From Antitrichia curtipendula (taxonomy: Eukaryota; Streptophyta; Bryopsida; Hypnales; Leucodontaceae): 64,000 nt of DNA. The position numbers and the translations under genes were made by a program. Within the stretch, counting starts at the first letter, position 1, and each line of letters begins with the position of its first letter. The notes under the pieces were generated by a model. It saw nothing but the letters and a program-made list of their open reading frames with translations, was not told the origin of the DNA and did no database searches. Of the stretch, positions 25,179 through 36,834 are shown piece by piece. The DNA is taken from assembly GCA_951230915.1 (NCBI GenBank), contig OX579641.1:22174254-22238253 (forward strand), read 5' to 3'.

Positions 25179-28001
25179 GAGCCCATAACGTTCTTGAGCA
25201 ATATTGTAAGGAAAACTATGAGAAGTGTGTGTAAAGTTAGAAAAAAGGAGGGGGAGATACACATGAAAATGAAATAAAGTAGTGTTGAAAAAGTAACAAC
25301 GCCTGTAACAGACATTAAAAAAAAGTCTGTTCATGACTCCTATTATTAAAATGTCTTAGTTTTGTTTATTCTTGTTAATTGTTTTACCGGTATAACATCA
25401 AATGACTTGTAATATACATTTTACAGTTGATAACTACCATAAAATGTACACGACAAGTCATACCAATTATACAATGTTGGTCTTTTTGGCAATTAAAAGG
25501 GGTCTTCAAATTCTCTTAGCAGAAGTTTTATGTTTAAAGGAGCTTTATGTTTTGCCCAAGGGAGGAGGTTTTGCATTTAGAAAAGCTACGTTATAATGAA
25601 TGAGAAGAAGTTTGAGTAGGAACTTACTCAAAAGGCGTGCCAATGCTATAGGAACAAAGCCTCTTGTAGCCTAGCTTCTTGTTGTAGTCACTCCTACTAT
25701 GCTAAGAACATTGACATGAGGTCTTGAACAAAGTCAACAAATAGATTCTCAATTCACACCTAAATGGAGTTTTTCTTCTTTTTTATAGCAAATGAAGAAT
25801 TCACTTCATTAAAGTGAACCTCTCCTTAACATGTTGCTACTTCACAAGAGGCTTTGTTTGTGAAGGACTTACTTTCAATTAAACAAATTCTTCACATTGC
25901 CATATAGCTTTTGTCAATGCTGTAATCCTTAGAAGACTGGTCAAACATCTATTTCCTTGTGATGCTATTGAGGCCCATCTAAGAATAAAAATTTACACAT
26001 CTAGTAATAACATGGGAGCAATTAGAAAGTAGTTGTACAATTTACTCAAATTGAATTTGACATGATCCCCATGTTGTAGAGTATATGTTCATGACATTAT
26101 TAACCAACGTTGGGGTCCCTTTTACTCCCCTAGAAAGTGGGAGCTCCCAACATGGCACTTCCCAACTACCCAATGATTCTTTATAAATTAAATTCACTTC
26201 TGGGGATCCAAGGAGGGATTATCCCAATCTTCAAGGGGGAGTGGTTTAGGTTGGTTAATAATCAATAATGGTTGCGCATTACTTCATTTACTCCAAATCA
26301 TTAGATGAGATTTCGAGGTTCTAGAGGGCTGCAAGATCCCGCACTGTTGGGAACGCGGAAACTACTCCAAATTAGCCCCAAATCAGCAGTTTGATGTGGC
26401 AAGACTATTGCCACATCAAAAATATATATTTAATTTTTTTTTTTTAATTATTATTTTTCAATTAAATTTTATTTTTTTAAATTCTAAACAACAGTGGCTG
26501 GTTCCCAACATTGGGAACAGGTTTGAAACATTCCTCTAGAGGAGCTGAAAAACATCTAATGAAATGCTAAACTTGACAATTATTAGAGGTATGCAACAAA
26601 ACATGAAATATTGCCTTCCATTTTACAAGAAAATTGAGTGCATTCCTTGATTGAAAAGACACTGTTATTTTTTCAATGAGCATGATAATTTGCTTTGGAC
26701 ATGTACCTAGTGAAAATGTTGTCGTAGTGATTAAGTTCACAGTCCTTCAAGATTCTCTGGAACAATCTTTCGATTACATTTGTTGGTCCAGCCTTTGGCA
26801 TTCCCTAAGTTTTTAAATAAACATTTGGAAGTATAATGGGGGTATATTATCATTGCTCTAAGAATTGAATAGAACTTCCCTTGATGTACATCTGAGGCAA
26901 AACCACATTAAGAAAATAGATTGGGGATCCCAAACTTTTGGGAGAAGCACAACAATTGCTTGCCAACCTAAAATTACAATGAGCTACAACACAACAACTT
27001 GAATATTTTGATGATTTTGAAATACTATGGCGTGCTTAAAATAGAATTAAGAATGTCTTCAAGGTTACTTTCCACTTGGAACTAAACCAAACCAAAATTT
27101 TAAAAATTCTAAGGGCTCTCATTGGTCAAAATGGACCATTTCTATGTTCATGTCCCCTCTAAGTAGACTCCCTTATAATAGTCTTACGAGCCTATTCCAA
27201 ATTTTTAATTAAGAAAAACTATGAGAACAAATTATGTACTACAAATTATAAATTTAGAAAATTTAGAATTCATATTTGAAATCAACAATCCCAAAGGCCC
27301 AAAATATTTTGCAACTTTTACATCTATTCCCATTCCCTAGAAAACTTGTAGGACCTACAATAGTGTAATCTCCTCTCCAATAAAATAAAAAAATAAAAAT
27401 TGTCTTGCCTTTCAAATTTGTAAAGAACTCCCAACATGTTGCAAAGTAGTTCTAGTATCTTTAAAAAGATGTTTAGCCTAAATTAAGTTTGATTTATACC
27501 AATGCTGGACCAACGGTCCTTTAGAATTATCAAAGCAATGATTGGTAGAGAGGTAGGTGTGGTCCAAGTTGGGTTTACACTTTGCCATTTTTCGTGGATG
27601 AGAAGTCCATTTGGAATCCTACATGGCCGAAGTAGATAACCTTTTGTTAGTTTTTAGAAGCTTTTTTCTTTGACCACCTCTTCAATGAGGTAGGTCTAAT
27701 GGGTTTCTAAGAGACCATGAAGGGATAAAAACTCACAACCGTAGATTTTGTCTATTTAATTGATCATGCAGTTGACAATGTCAGATCTAATAATAAATAG
27801 ACATGGCCTAGCTATAATCTCTCTTGGATTTATGTCAAGACCATGCAAAGTGCCATAACTATTTTTTGTCTTTTTAAAACAAAAATCTCACTTTGCATGG
27901 TCTCATCTAACAAAGCGGAGTACCGTGGAGTGCTTCTCGTCCTTGGTCCGGCCCTAGTGTGAGGATGTGGCTCAAAAAGAGACACAAGGAGGAGACCGAG
28001 C
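25179..28001. other. AT-rich intergenic DNA, no gene recognised
   Basis: No gene or RNA could be supported. A T-rich/A-rich stretch lies at 26420-26480. Confidence 0.4.
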
Positions 28002-28265
28002 TAAGGTGGGTATTTCCAAAACTGATTGACCTAAAACCGCCATCATCACTCTCAATAAAATTCCAAATTGAATATGTATAGGACAACGATTTTAGAGCCT
28101 CTACCAAAAAAAAACTTTTGCATACGGTATCCAAATGTTGCATTCATCGTTGCGTTGTAACCTCCTTTCACTTGCCAATAAGGAGCTGAAAAAAAGGTTG
28201 ACCAGTGTAATACTAGTAAGTAGGCAGAGTAGCAAAATAGGGCGGTTTTGGGAATGCCCACCTTA
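28002..28265. mobile_element. 264-bp TA-flanked miniature element, copy 1
   Basis: It runs from TAAGGTGGGTATTTCCAAAA to CCCACCTTA, so the ends are inverted repeats (AGGTGGG...CCCACCT) bordered by TA. A diverged relative of the same length lies at 30345-30610, sharing AACCGCCATC, CTTTTGCATACG and ATCCAAATG blocks in order. TA targets suggest mariner/Stowaway-type mobilisation. Confidence 0.75.
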
Positions 28266-30344
28266 ATGTTGTACTGGTTGGAAGGCCATGATTTTCAGTG
28301 TGTGCTAGTGGGTCCATAATATATAAATATTGACAGTAGGATTGGGGCAACAAAAACTGCAGTCCATGTATGTTTCCAGAAGAATCATTTGATTCACTGA
28401 TCAGCCCCAAAGTAAGTAGTCTTGGAAACAGCCACCCCTTGATTATGTGATGAGTAGAATCCAAGCTTCGATGTGCACAGCTTACAAAGCAATTTCCCTA
28501 GAAGAGGGGCAAGAATTGTCTCCTCTCCTACTTGCCCCAATGTTTGTGCGTATGTTTGTGTGTACCTTCTTGTGTGTCTGTTTGGTCACATTCTTCATGA
28601 AAGTCTCCAAACTCCAAGGCTTTCAAGAAAAAACAACCTCTGGGTTATAACATTGCCCGGTTTGTTTCTCATTTTGGTTGTTTCTCATTTGTTCAAAATT
28701 GGATCACAATATTGTTTATGGACACTAAGGTATAAGTACCCATTCCCATACTTGCACCACAAGTAGATCTTTAGAATATTTAGATGTTAGGGAGTCCAAA
28801 TTGTGTAGGACACATACATGAATGAAGAAAACGATTTGGATACATAATGCAAATGAACACCAAGAATTCATAGAATATTCGTACGAGTTCAAAAAAAAAA
28901 TCTCTTTTTTTCTTTTCTTTTTTTAAATCATGATTTTCAATTGCCAATGTAGAATTAAGAGTTTCTTGTGTTCACTCCACCTCAAGGTATATAGAATTGA
29001 TCAAAGGTGATTTTGTTGTAGGTGCTTTCATTGTCATGCATCTCAATAGATTAATTAATTAGTGGATGTATGTTGAATAATCTTATGTTGTTACAACTGG
29101 TGTAAAAGGAAAGATTTATTAGAAAAACAAATTCAAAGAAATGATCTATGTATTGGTTTTAGACTACTTGAAGATGATGAATTATGCACTAGATTCAAAT
29201 ACCTCTCCGATGTAATGAAATCCGCATTGAATTAGGTAGTTCAAAGGTGATGATTTGTGCACTAATCAGAGTTAGTCACCTCTATTGTGGTGATATTTGA
29301 GACAGAATAGGATAGCTTGGAGCAAATGATTTTTGGGATGGAGTTAGAGAGCCTCCAACCAAATTATCTTTGAATAATAAATGATTTTTGATAGAATCAA
29401 ATATAGAGCACCAAAAATAAAGAATATAACATTGTTCACCAATGTAGGAAGAGGAAGGAGTGTTTTGCTCCTCCACTGCACAAAAATCATTAGTTGGATT
29501 ATGCCTTTGCCAAACTAACTAACTATTGGTTGTGCCATTTAATTCAACTTGACCTCGTGTATTCTAGAGAAGCATATTCTTTCTACCTTTAGAAATATGT
29601 TAACTTGATTTAGCAATGTTATGAAAGGCTTTAACTCCTAAAAACTAAGCAATCATTTTATGGATGCTATCCATTTTGAGCAATCACTTTAAAAGTCTGC
29701 AAACTACTATAATAGTAATTACCTCTAAAAAACATTTCTAGTCTCCCTTCCAAAAGGATGACTTTTGTTTCCATTCTTCTAAAAACATACTAAAATGTTG
29801 AAAAAATTGATGAGTTAATTATTGGTTTCAAACACTCTAATATCATAAAAAGAGTCTTGACAAGAATGAAAACTAGATATGTTTTAAAACTTTTGTCAAA
29901 AAAATTGTCAAAGATAACACCCTTTGGAAGAAGTGTAAACTTTAAAAATGCCCTATCAATCATAGATTATTAATAAAAACTATGTTATGTTCTATATAGA
30001 CAGTCCATCCAACATGGTTGGAACTGCAAATAGAATCTCAAACTAGTCGCAGCAGATTTGGGTACGGTAGACTCCTGTTATGGGAACATGCATGATTTCT
30101 AAGTTAAAAATAATCATACATACTAACCAAAATGTCAATAATTTAATTTGTTGGAACAAAATAAAGGGCCTGAACGCTGTACTGGTTGCACAATCAAATC
30201 CATGACAAGGCACATCAATCCATGCAATAGAAAGAAAAAAAATCCTGAAGCTTCTTCCCTCACTCAACATGTGCAGGTAATCACTTACAATTTATTAAAC
30301 AATGTTTTGAAAGCACCTCAGGGAGTCCTGGCCTTCCATCAACT
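28266..30344. other. AT-rich intergenic DNA, no gene recognised
   Basis: Short frames such as 28447-28650 lack coding character. Nothing else was recognised. Confidence 0.4.
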
Positions 30345-30610
30345 TAAGGTGGGTACACTCAAATGTGCCACTGACCTTAAACCGCCATCTTTACTCTGTG
30401 TACATCTTCAGAATCAATTCTGTACTTATGTGAAAGAAACCATTTTAGAACCAAACTTTGTTCCTTAATAACTTTTGCATACGTTATCCAAATGCCATGT
30501 TCTCTGGTGCGTTGGAACCTGCCAACAAAAACATAAGAAAATTTGGCCAGTCTAATAATAGTAACTAGGCTCAGTGGCAAAAAGTGACGGTTTTGGGTGT
30601 ACCCACCTTA
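30345..30610. mobile_element. 266-bp TA-flanked miniature element, copy 2
   Basis: The ends are TAAGGTGGGTACACTCAAA and TTTGGGTGTACCCACCTTA, again bordered by TA. Internal blocks AACCGCCATC, CTTTTGCATACG and ATCCAAATG are colinear with 28002-28265, so both are members of one family. Confidence 0.75.
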
Positions 30611-31718
30611 CAGGTATGTGTGGGCAATGGGGTGCTTCACCTTTTGCGTTTTTATGTTATAACGTCATATATTCTTCAACGTAGGGTCACAATTAGCAGG
30701 TGTGGTTACTGTTCTACCTACCAAAAGTGTGTGTACTTTGTTGGTATTGCAGATTTGCAAGTTGCTGCCTTACAACTGATTTTTCAATGCAGCATAACAT
30801 ACATTGGTGGAACATGCATTGTCAACATGCAATCAAAAGTGGTAGTCACACTGTGGCCTGGATCTACAGTAAGCTAACTACAACTAAAAGCGCATGTTTC
30901 CTAAAATCGCACACTACAAATTCTTGCCTAAAATGTACTTCCACTGTTCACGAGAGTCTATGATTACTTTTAGGAACACCTATTTTCAGCACTTTGAAAA
31001 TTCGTTGTTTATTCATAAGGTCTTCAAAAAATGTATTCTAAGAGAATCTATAAATCTCCTTTTCACTACCAACAAGATTTCACAAAAAGAATTCCAATAT
31101 AATAATGGGAACCATGTTAAATTGATTATTTGTGTGATTTTAGGTGTAGTCATTTTAGATGGTGTGGAATATTACTTCATCAATAGCTAAGTGGATAGGG
31201 ATATAGTAGAACTACCCATTGTCGACTACTTAAGCAATTTGTGCATGTTTTAGAGCAGTATAAGGCATGTAAATTTTTTTTTCATGTAGGAAGAAATAAA
31301 TTATAGGGATTGCAATTTTTTTTGTAATTTTATGCCTTGAATTGAAATTACTATGAATTTTGGAAGCCATCAATTGGTCCAAATCTATAGCTGACATGTA
31401 GAGTCTTCCAATGCCAATCATTCAAGAACTATTTTCTACTCACTGCTTTAGGACATGTGTCATGACTCGATTAGTCTTAACTTTGAAAAGGAAAAAAACA
31501 ACATTAAAAGCTTTGGTTGAATATTTATTGCAACCTTGGTTCAACATAGTACACCCTATAGGTTGGGGATGGGTCCCAAGTCGACAATGTGTGGTTCTAC
31601 TATAGGCTCAATATGATGAGCACTGTGCATGAAGGCTACTAAATGTTTGTGAGTATAAAAAATACTACAAAATATGAGAATATTTTGCAAAATGAACTCC
31701 CCAATGAAATACTACCTA
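30611..31718. other. AT-rich intergenic DNA, no gene recognised
   Basis: Open frames of 60-98 codons overlap each other in different phases and show no family resemblance. Confidence 0.4.
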
Positions 31719-32260
31719 TTAACCCCTAAAGTCCCAAAGTCCCTACAGGGGACTCTTGGGATTTGGGGTAGGCTTGTGTGATTTCAATTTTTGACATTAT
31801 TTTTTGAATTATTTTTTGAAGATAGAAAACTAGATTAGCCTTATGGGATTATAATTTTTATTTCAATCGATGCCCAGGAGCAAAAGTTACGCAACCCTAG
31901 GTCCATAAAGTAGTTTGAGGGGCAGCCCCCAAAAAATCACAAAAAATTGAATTTTTTAATTTTTAATTTTTTTTCTCATATATTACATTTTTGTCTACAT
32001 CTGAAGCTTTGAATCATTCTATTTGGACTAATGATGAGAAATTTATGGACAATCTTGTTTTTCCGGCAATCTAAGCATCTTTTCTTCACTTTAAATGCAA
32101 ATATTTTGCAATCTACATTGTGAAAGTTTTTTTTTAATTTCTTCCATGCATTCTTATACTAGTCTAGTTTAGGATTCTATGGTTAGATATGCAGAAAAAA
32201 AAAATTTAAATTTTTTTGCTCTTTACAATAGAAATGGCAGTTTTGAGTGGTCTTGGATGG
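31719..32260 (-). mobile_element. Truncated TTAA-flanked (piggyBac-like) element
   Basis: TTAA at 31719-31722 is followed by CCCCTAAAG, the terminal motif of the family. Downstream blocks 'TATTTTGCAATCTACAT' and 'GAAATGGCAGTTTTGAG' match the right half of the copy at 34574-35519. The right terminus with its TTAA was not found, so the copy is rearranged or truncated near 32260. Confidence 0.55.
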
Positions 32261-32651
32261 AAAAAAGACCTTCGGACTTTAGATTCTATGAGGATGCAAA
32301 ATTTGAATATGCACAGCCGTCCCATGAGAATATATTAATATATGGAAAGGGAAACGTCTGGATTCTGAACCACTTGAGTTGACAGGAGAAAGCATACCCC
32401 TTATAACTTAGTCAGTTATTTCACTTTCCTGCCTGGCCAAAATCTTGGTTGCAATTTTATGGTGAAGTACAGTACTCTGTCCGAAAGTTCAGTTTGTTTC
32501 ATCCTAGAAGTACCCTAAATTTTTATTCTTTTTTCATTGCTTAACATTTACGCAAGTAGCAACAAAAACCCACCCACAGGCACTCAGCAGTAGCAAGTAT
32601 TTCAGGGCAATAGTGGAAATATAGAATTAAAACAAAACTTTCTGGCCTCTC

Positions 32652-33599
32652 TTAAACCCTAAAGGAGTGTGGGGAGTGTGGGGCGTGTGGGGCATGGGGG
32701 TGGTGGTTCCAGGGAGACATTGTAAAAACTGCAGTTTTTTGGTATGTTATAAAAATGAAAATTGAAACTTTTTTTTGAAACTCCAACCATACAAAAGTAA
32801 ATAAAGTTATTATACTAGTTATTCAGCCCATTTGACCACGCGGTTTAAAGCTCATAATGTTTGAAGTGAGAAAAAAACACTTTTTCTCATTCTTGCAAAA
32901 CAAGGTCAGCAGACTTCAGGCCCATTTGGAGTAAAGTTTTTGCTCTACATGAAGATGAGAATTTTGATCACTCATAAGTATGTGATATGAGGTTCACACA
33001 TGAAAAAATTTAGAAGCAAATATGGAGTCTAGCTTATTCTAAATCACCTTGCAATGCAAGGAGGTTAAGTGAATTGGCAATACATTAATCATTTTTTGAT
33101 GATTTCTTGTGAAGTGAGGAAATATTTTATTTGAAATCCAAACGGTAAAAAGTTAGAGACATACATTTGGAATATGTGGAAAATTTTCAAGAACTTTGAC
33201 TTCACAAATTGAAAAATAATAGGACTTGAAGTTAGAATAAAATGTTTTTTCTTGAAACTTCCCAACATAGCTAACAAAGTTCAACTCCTCTTAGAATGTC
33301 ATGTGACGACTATATCTTTTCTTTTTTTTGACAATTGTATGCCAAAGTTCAAAAGTTGATGAGCTTTTTTGCAAAAGATTTCCAAAAGATTTCCAAATTG
33401 CCCGAGCTGCCTAAAAAATTTCAAGGTAACATAATTTCTGATTCATGCACATGATTGGAAAAAAATAGTTTTTCACCAAGGAGGTACATATTTGTACATT
33501 GTATCCAATTTTCATGAAAATCCAACTAAAAATGACTTTGTAGGAACCTACTTGAGAATTTGCATACGTTGAATGGACACTTGATCCTTTACGGGTTAA
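32652..33599 (+). mobile_element. 948-bp TTAA-flanked (piggyBac-like) element
   Basis: It runs from TTAA/ACCCTAAAGG to CCTTTACGGG/TTAA (33596-33599). Length and order of internal blocks match the element at 13796-14746. Near 32665-32700 it contains a GTGTGGGG repeat not seen in the other copies. Confidence 0.65.
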
Positions 33600-34573
33600 G
33601 GAAGACAAAAAGTAAAGAGATTTGTATATTTTGTACCACACATGGTAATTGTAATGCTCAAGAAGTCTACTACTAGTTTATACAAGATAAGATGTTGCAA
33701 TGTGTAACATGATGCAACTGTTATGCTTTTATTCACGGGTTCTCATTAGGTTGCCTTAACAATTAGTGTGCCTTATTTCAAGAAAATTACTTTACAAGCC
33801 TTCAAAGTCAACAAATATTTCTACAGATATTTTTGTTTATACAATTAGAGGTTTGTGAGTCCCAATTACAACAATACTTAATTCAAAAGTAATAAATTCT
33901 AGTAAAAAAACAATAAATATTTATATAGTGTAGAATGTTGAGAAATTAGTATGGGACAACCTAATATCACTATTCCGAGTAGTTAATGTGAAAGTAGAGG
34001 GCTCTTCTTTATGAGAATTAACATGGATTGTCAAGCCATGATAGTGGCATGGGATATTATTTATCATAATGAACCTATACTTTAATGTTGAGCATACATT
34101 GAGGTTATGTTACTAGGTCTACATAACCTCAATGTTGAATGTTTGGATCATGGTCAATCATGTTCAATCAAGAGTCTAAAAAAAGCCAATGTACATAATG
34201 CTCAACAACCCTAAATTATAGAAAAGAACATGTCGCTCCTCATCCATGGGGAGATTTTCATCTATACTGAAATGGGCTCCATTGAGATTATAGTTTCTAC
34301 ATGGTGTGTTGCCAAAGTATGAAATATATTGGTTAAAATGGTTAAGAAGAAATGCATTGTACATCCAAAAAATTATGGTTCCCCAACTTTAAGATTTGTC
34401 TACCAAATAGCATCTAAATAAACATATGAACATTGTTCTAGTCATTAAAATGCTATTTGAGGAAGCATGTCTTGGAAGTTAAAGAAGATTTTCATGTATT
34501 TTAGCATATTTTTTGGAGACTATATACAAATAAACTGTGAAATTCAAAGTATTGATTTTAGGCTTAACCCTAA
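33600..34573. other. AT-rich intergenic DNA with one small hairpin
   Basis: A perfect hairpin lies at 34096-34135: arms ACATTGAGGTTATGT and its complement around a 10-nt loop. Nothing else was recognised. Confidence 0.5.
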
Positions 34574-35519
34574 TTGACCCCTAAAGGACCAAACTGTATT
34601 TTTTGGTAATATAACTTTTTTAAGTAATTCACTACAAATGGATTTTTAATATTTTTCTCTAAAATTTTCACACAACATGTGGTTGAGGAATATCTTTAAG
34701 GCCCAAAAAAATTCATAACTTTTGACTACATGTTTAAAAAAATATTGGGTGATATGTAGTTTGTTTCTCAACTCGGTTAGCCTAGGCAAATCATAAAAAA
34801 TCACTTTTTTGTAGAAACAAAAATTTGAAATTGATTTTATAGAGGTATATTCACGTGGAAAGATTTGAATCATTTCATTTTGATTAATGAGATGAAAGTT
34901 ATGAGGAGTTTTAGTTTGTCAATAGTTATTTATTTACTCTATAATATAAAATTTGAAGTCCTTTAAGTTACTTAACTTTCAATATTTTTGAAAAATAAAT
35001 AAAAAATCATAGAATATAGATTGTTTATTACTCCATACAACATTGCAACCATTGGAATTAACATTTTTCAATTCAATAACTAAATTCTCAACAATTTAGT
35101 ATTTTGAATCATTCTCTACTTCTTTCTACTAACTATTTTTTCCTATATGTTGTACAATTGCAAATGATCTCAAATTTTTTAAACATGTAACCAACTTGAC
35201 TTGAAGAATGAATCCAAAGAAGCACCACCACTTTGGACATTTTTCATACAAATGTGAGCTTGTGAAGTGTAGCTGCCCGGTTTTTTGCAAGGCCCCCAAA
35301 AGGAGTTTTTGCCGCTTCAAATGCTAATATATTGCAATTTACATGGTGGAAATTTATGAAATTATTTTCACATCTTCTCAAAACAGCGTACTACAAGATC
35401 CTACAGTTACATGCGTCCAAAAATATATTTTTTTCTAAACCTTGGTGCTTGTACTACTGGTAGAAATGGCAGTTTTAGAGCATTTTTGGTGACAACATAG
35501 TGAGGAACTTTAGGGTTAA
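34574..35519 (-). mobile_element. 946-bp TTAA-flanked (piggyBac-like) element, inverted copy
   Basis: It reads as the reverse complement of 13796-14746 over its whole length. The left border is TTGA (a mutated TTAA) then CCCCTAAAGG; the right border is AACTTTAGGG then TTAA at 35516-35519. Confidence 0.75.
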
Positions 35520-35851
35520 AAGTCCTTTTAAATCCAAAATGGTTTTTGAATTTCTAAGTCATTGTAGGCAAATTGTATCAAATTTTGGTTTTCTTCTCTC
35601 ATATATTTAGAAAACAAAATCAAATGACCTTCTTGGGAATCTAATTTTTACAAAGATCCAATGCTTGATTTAGGTGTTATATTTTTGTTTAGTTTTGACC
35701 TCCTATTTGGGAAGGTAGAGCGGAGCATTACTTTGCTATGAAAATTTGAATACTTCTTTCTAACTAAGGCTATATTCAGGTCTAAAGTCCTTAGATCTTC
35801 TTGCAAAGTAGAATTTGAATTATGGGGCTTAAAATCTTGACAAAATCACAT
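35520..35851. other. Flank of the large transposon A
   Basis: No gene was recognised. It ends at the 10-bp target duplication TGTCAAAAGA (35852-35861). Confidence 0.5.
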
Positions 35852-35861
35852 TGTCAAAAGA

Positions 35862-35937
35862 CAACGACGCTAGCGTGTGAGCGTGGAGCGGCGAGCTTGT
35901 GAGCTGCGACCGTGGAGCTTGTGAGCCTAGAGCCCCC
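35862..35937 (+). repeat. Element A left terminal inverted repeat
   Basis: CAACGAC precedes GCTAGCGTGTGAGCG, followed by repeated GGAGC, GCGAGC and GTGAGC words, ending in a C-run. Only the GCTAGC part onward matches the other three termini; the outermost six bases differ. Confidence 0.85.
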
Positions 35938-36033
35938 CCCAAAAAATATTTTATTTTTTGAGGCCCAATTTTTCTTTCCAAATTTTTTTACTTTAAAAAG
36001 TGGAAATTTTACTATTTATAGTAAAATTCAGGA

Positions 36034-36046
36034 CCTATGACCGCGG
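36034..36046 (+). promoter_or_regulatory. Subterminal motif CTATGACCGCGG (element A left)
   Basis: One of four copies of CTATGACCRYGG, each near an end of elements A and B and each pointing inward. A degenerate second copy follows at 36049-36060. It is a candidate transposase-binding site. Confidence 0.5.
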
Positions 36047-36474
36047 CACCTATAACCGTGCAGGCAATTTATTTCAAAAGGTTTAGGGTGACAAAAGTAA
36101 AATTTGAATGTGTATAAAACTTGAACTTCACTCTGCAGTTCACCACTAAGTTCACGCACTACAATTGTGCTGAATACTGAATTACTAAATTTTATGGAAC
36201 AGAACAAACCTAAATTGAGGTAATCATCACAGTAGCAAAGGTGAGTATTACGTGGCCTCCACTTTAGTTGTTGTGGATGAACACTTAATACGAGACTTAT
36301 CATAGAGACTTTGCCCAATAGCTGAATTTGGGGCCTCATTGGATTTGGAATACGCACAGTCACATAGAAGTCTCATAGAGCACTCTTCAATGTATTCCAA
36401 GGGGAAGGAATGACTACTGGTCGAAAAAAATAAAATGCAGTATAGGTGTCCCTCCACCCCCCAAAAGAAGAGAA

Positions 36475-36605
36475 AAAAATGGAAAAAAAATGGAAAAGAA
36501 AATGAAAAAAAAATGAAAAAAAAATGGCAAAAAAAATTGGAAAAAAATGGAAAAAAATGAAAAATGAAAAAATTAAAGATTAAAAAAGTAGGAAACAGGG
36601 AAAAA
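36475..36605. repeat. Low-complexity (ATGGAAAAA)n
   Basis: An A-rich run with recurring ATGGAAAAA words lies just inside element A's left end. Element B has a comparable TGGATGAAA-rich tract just inside both of its ends. Confidence 0.7.
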
Positions 36606-36834
36606 AATGGGAAACCGAAATGGTAATGAAAGTATATTTGTGCATGACAAGTCGCAAATGTACTTCAAGGGTTTAGGTACCTTCTTCATTCAAAACATTT
36701 GGCTAATAAGGCATACTCCCATATGTCATGAAAATATAAATTTTTTAAATTCCGAATGCTTCAAATCATTTCAATCGTATATAATGTAAAATTAATACCA
36801 TACAAATTAAGTACATAGAAAAATGTGCACATCT

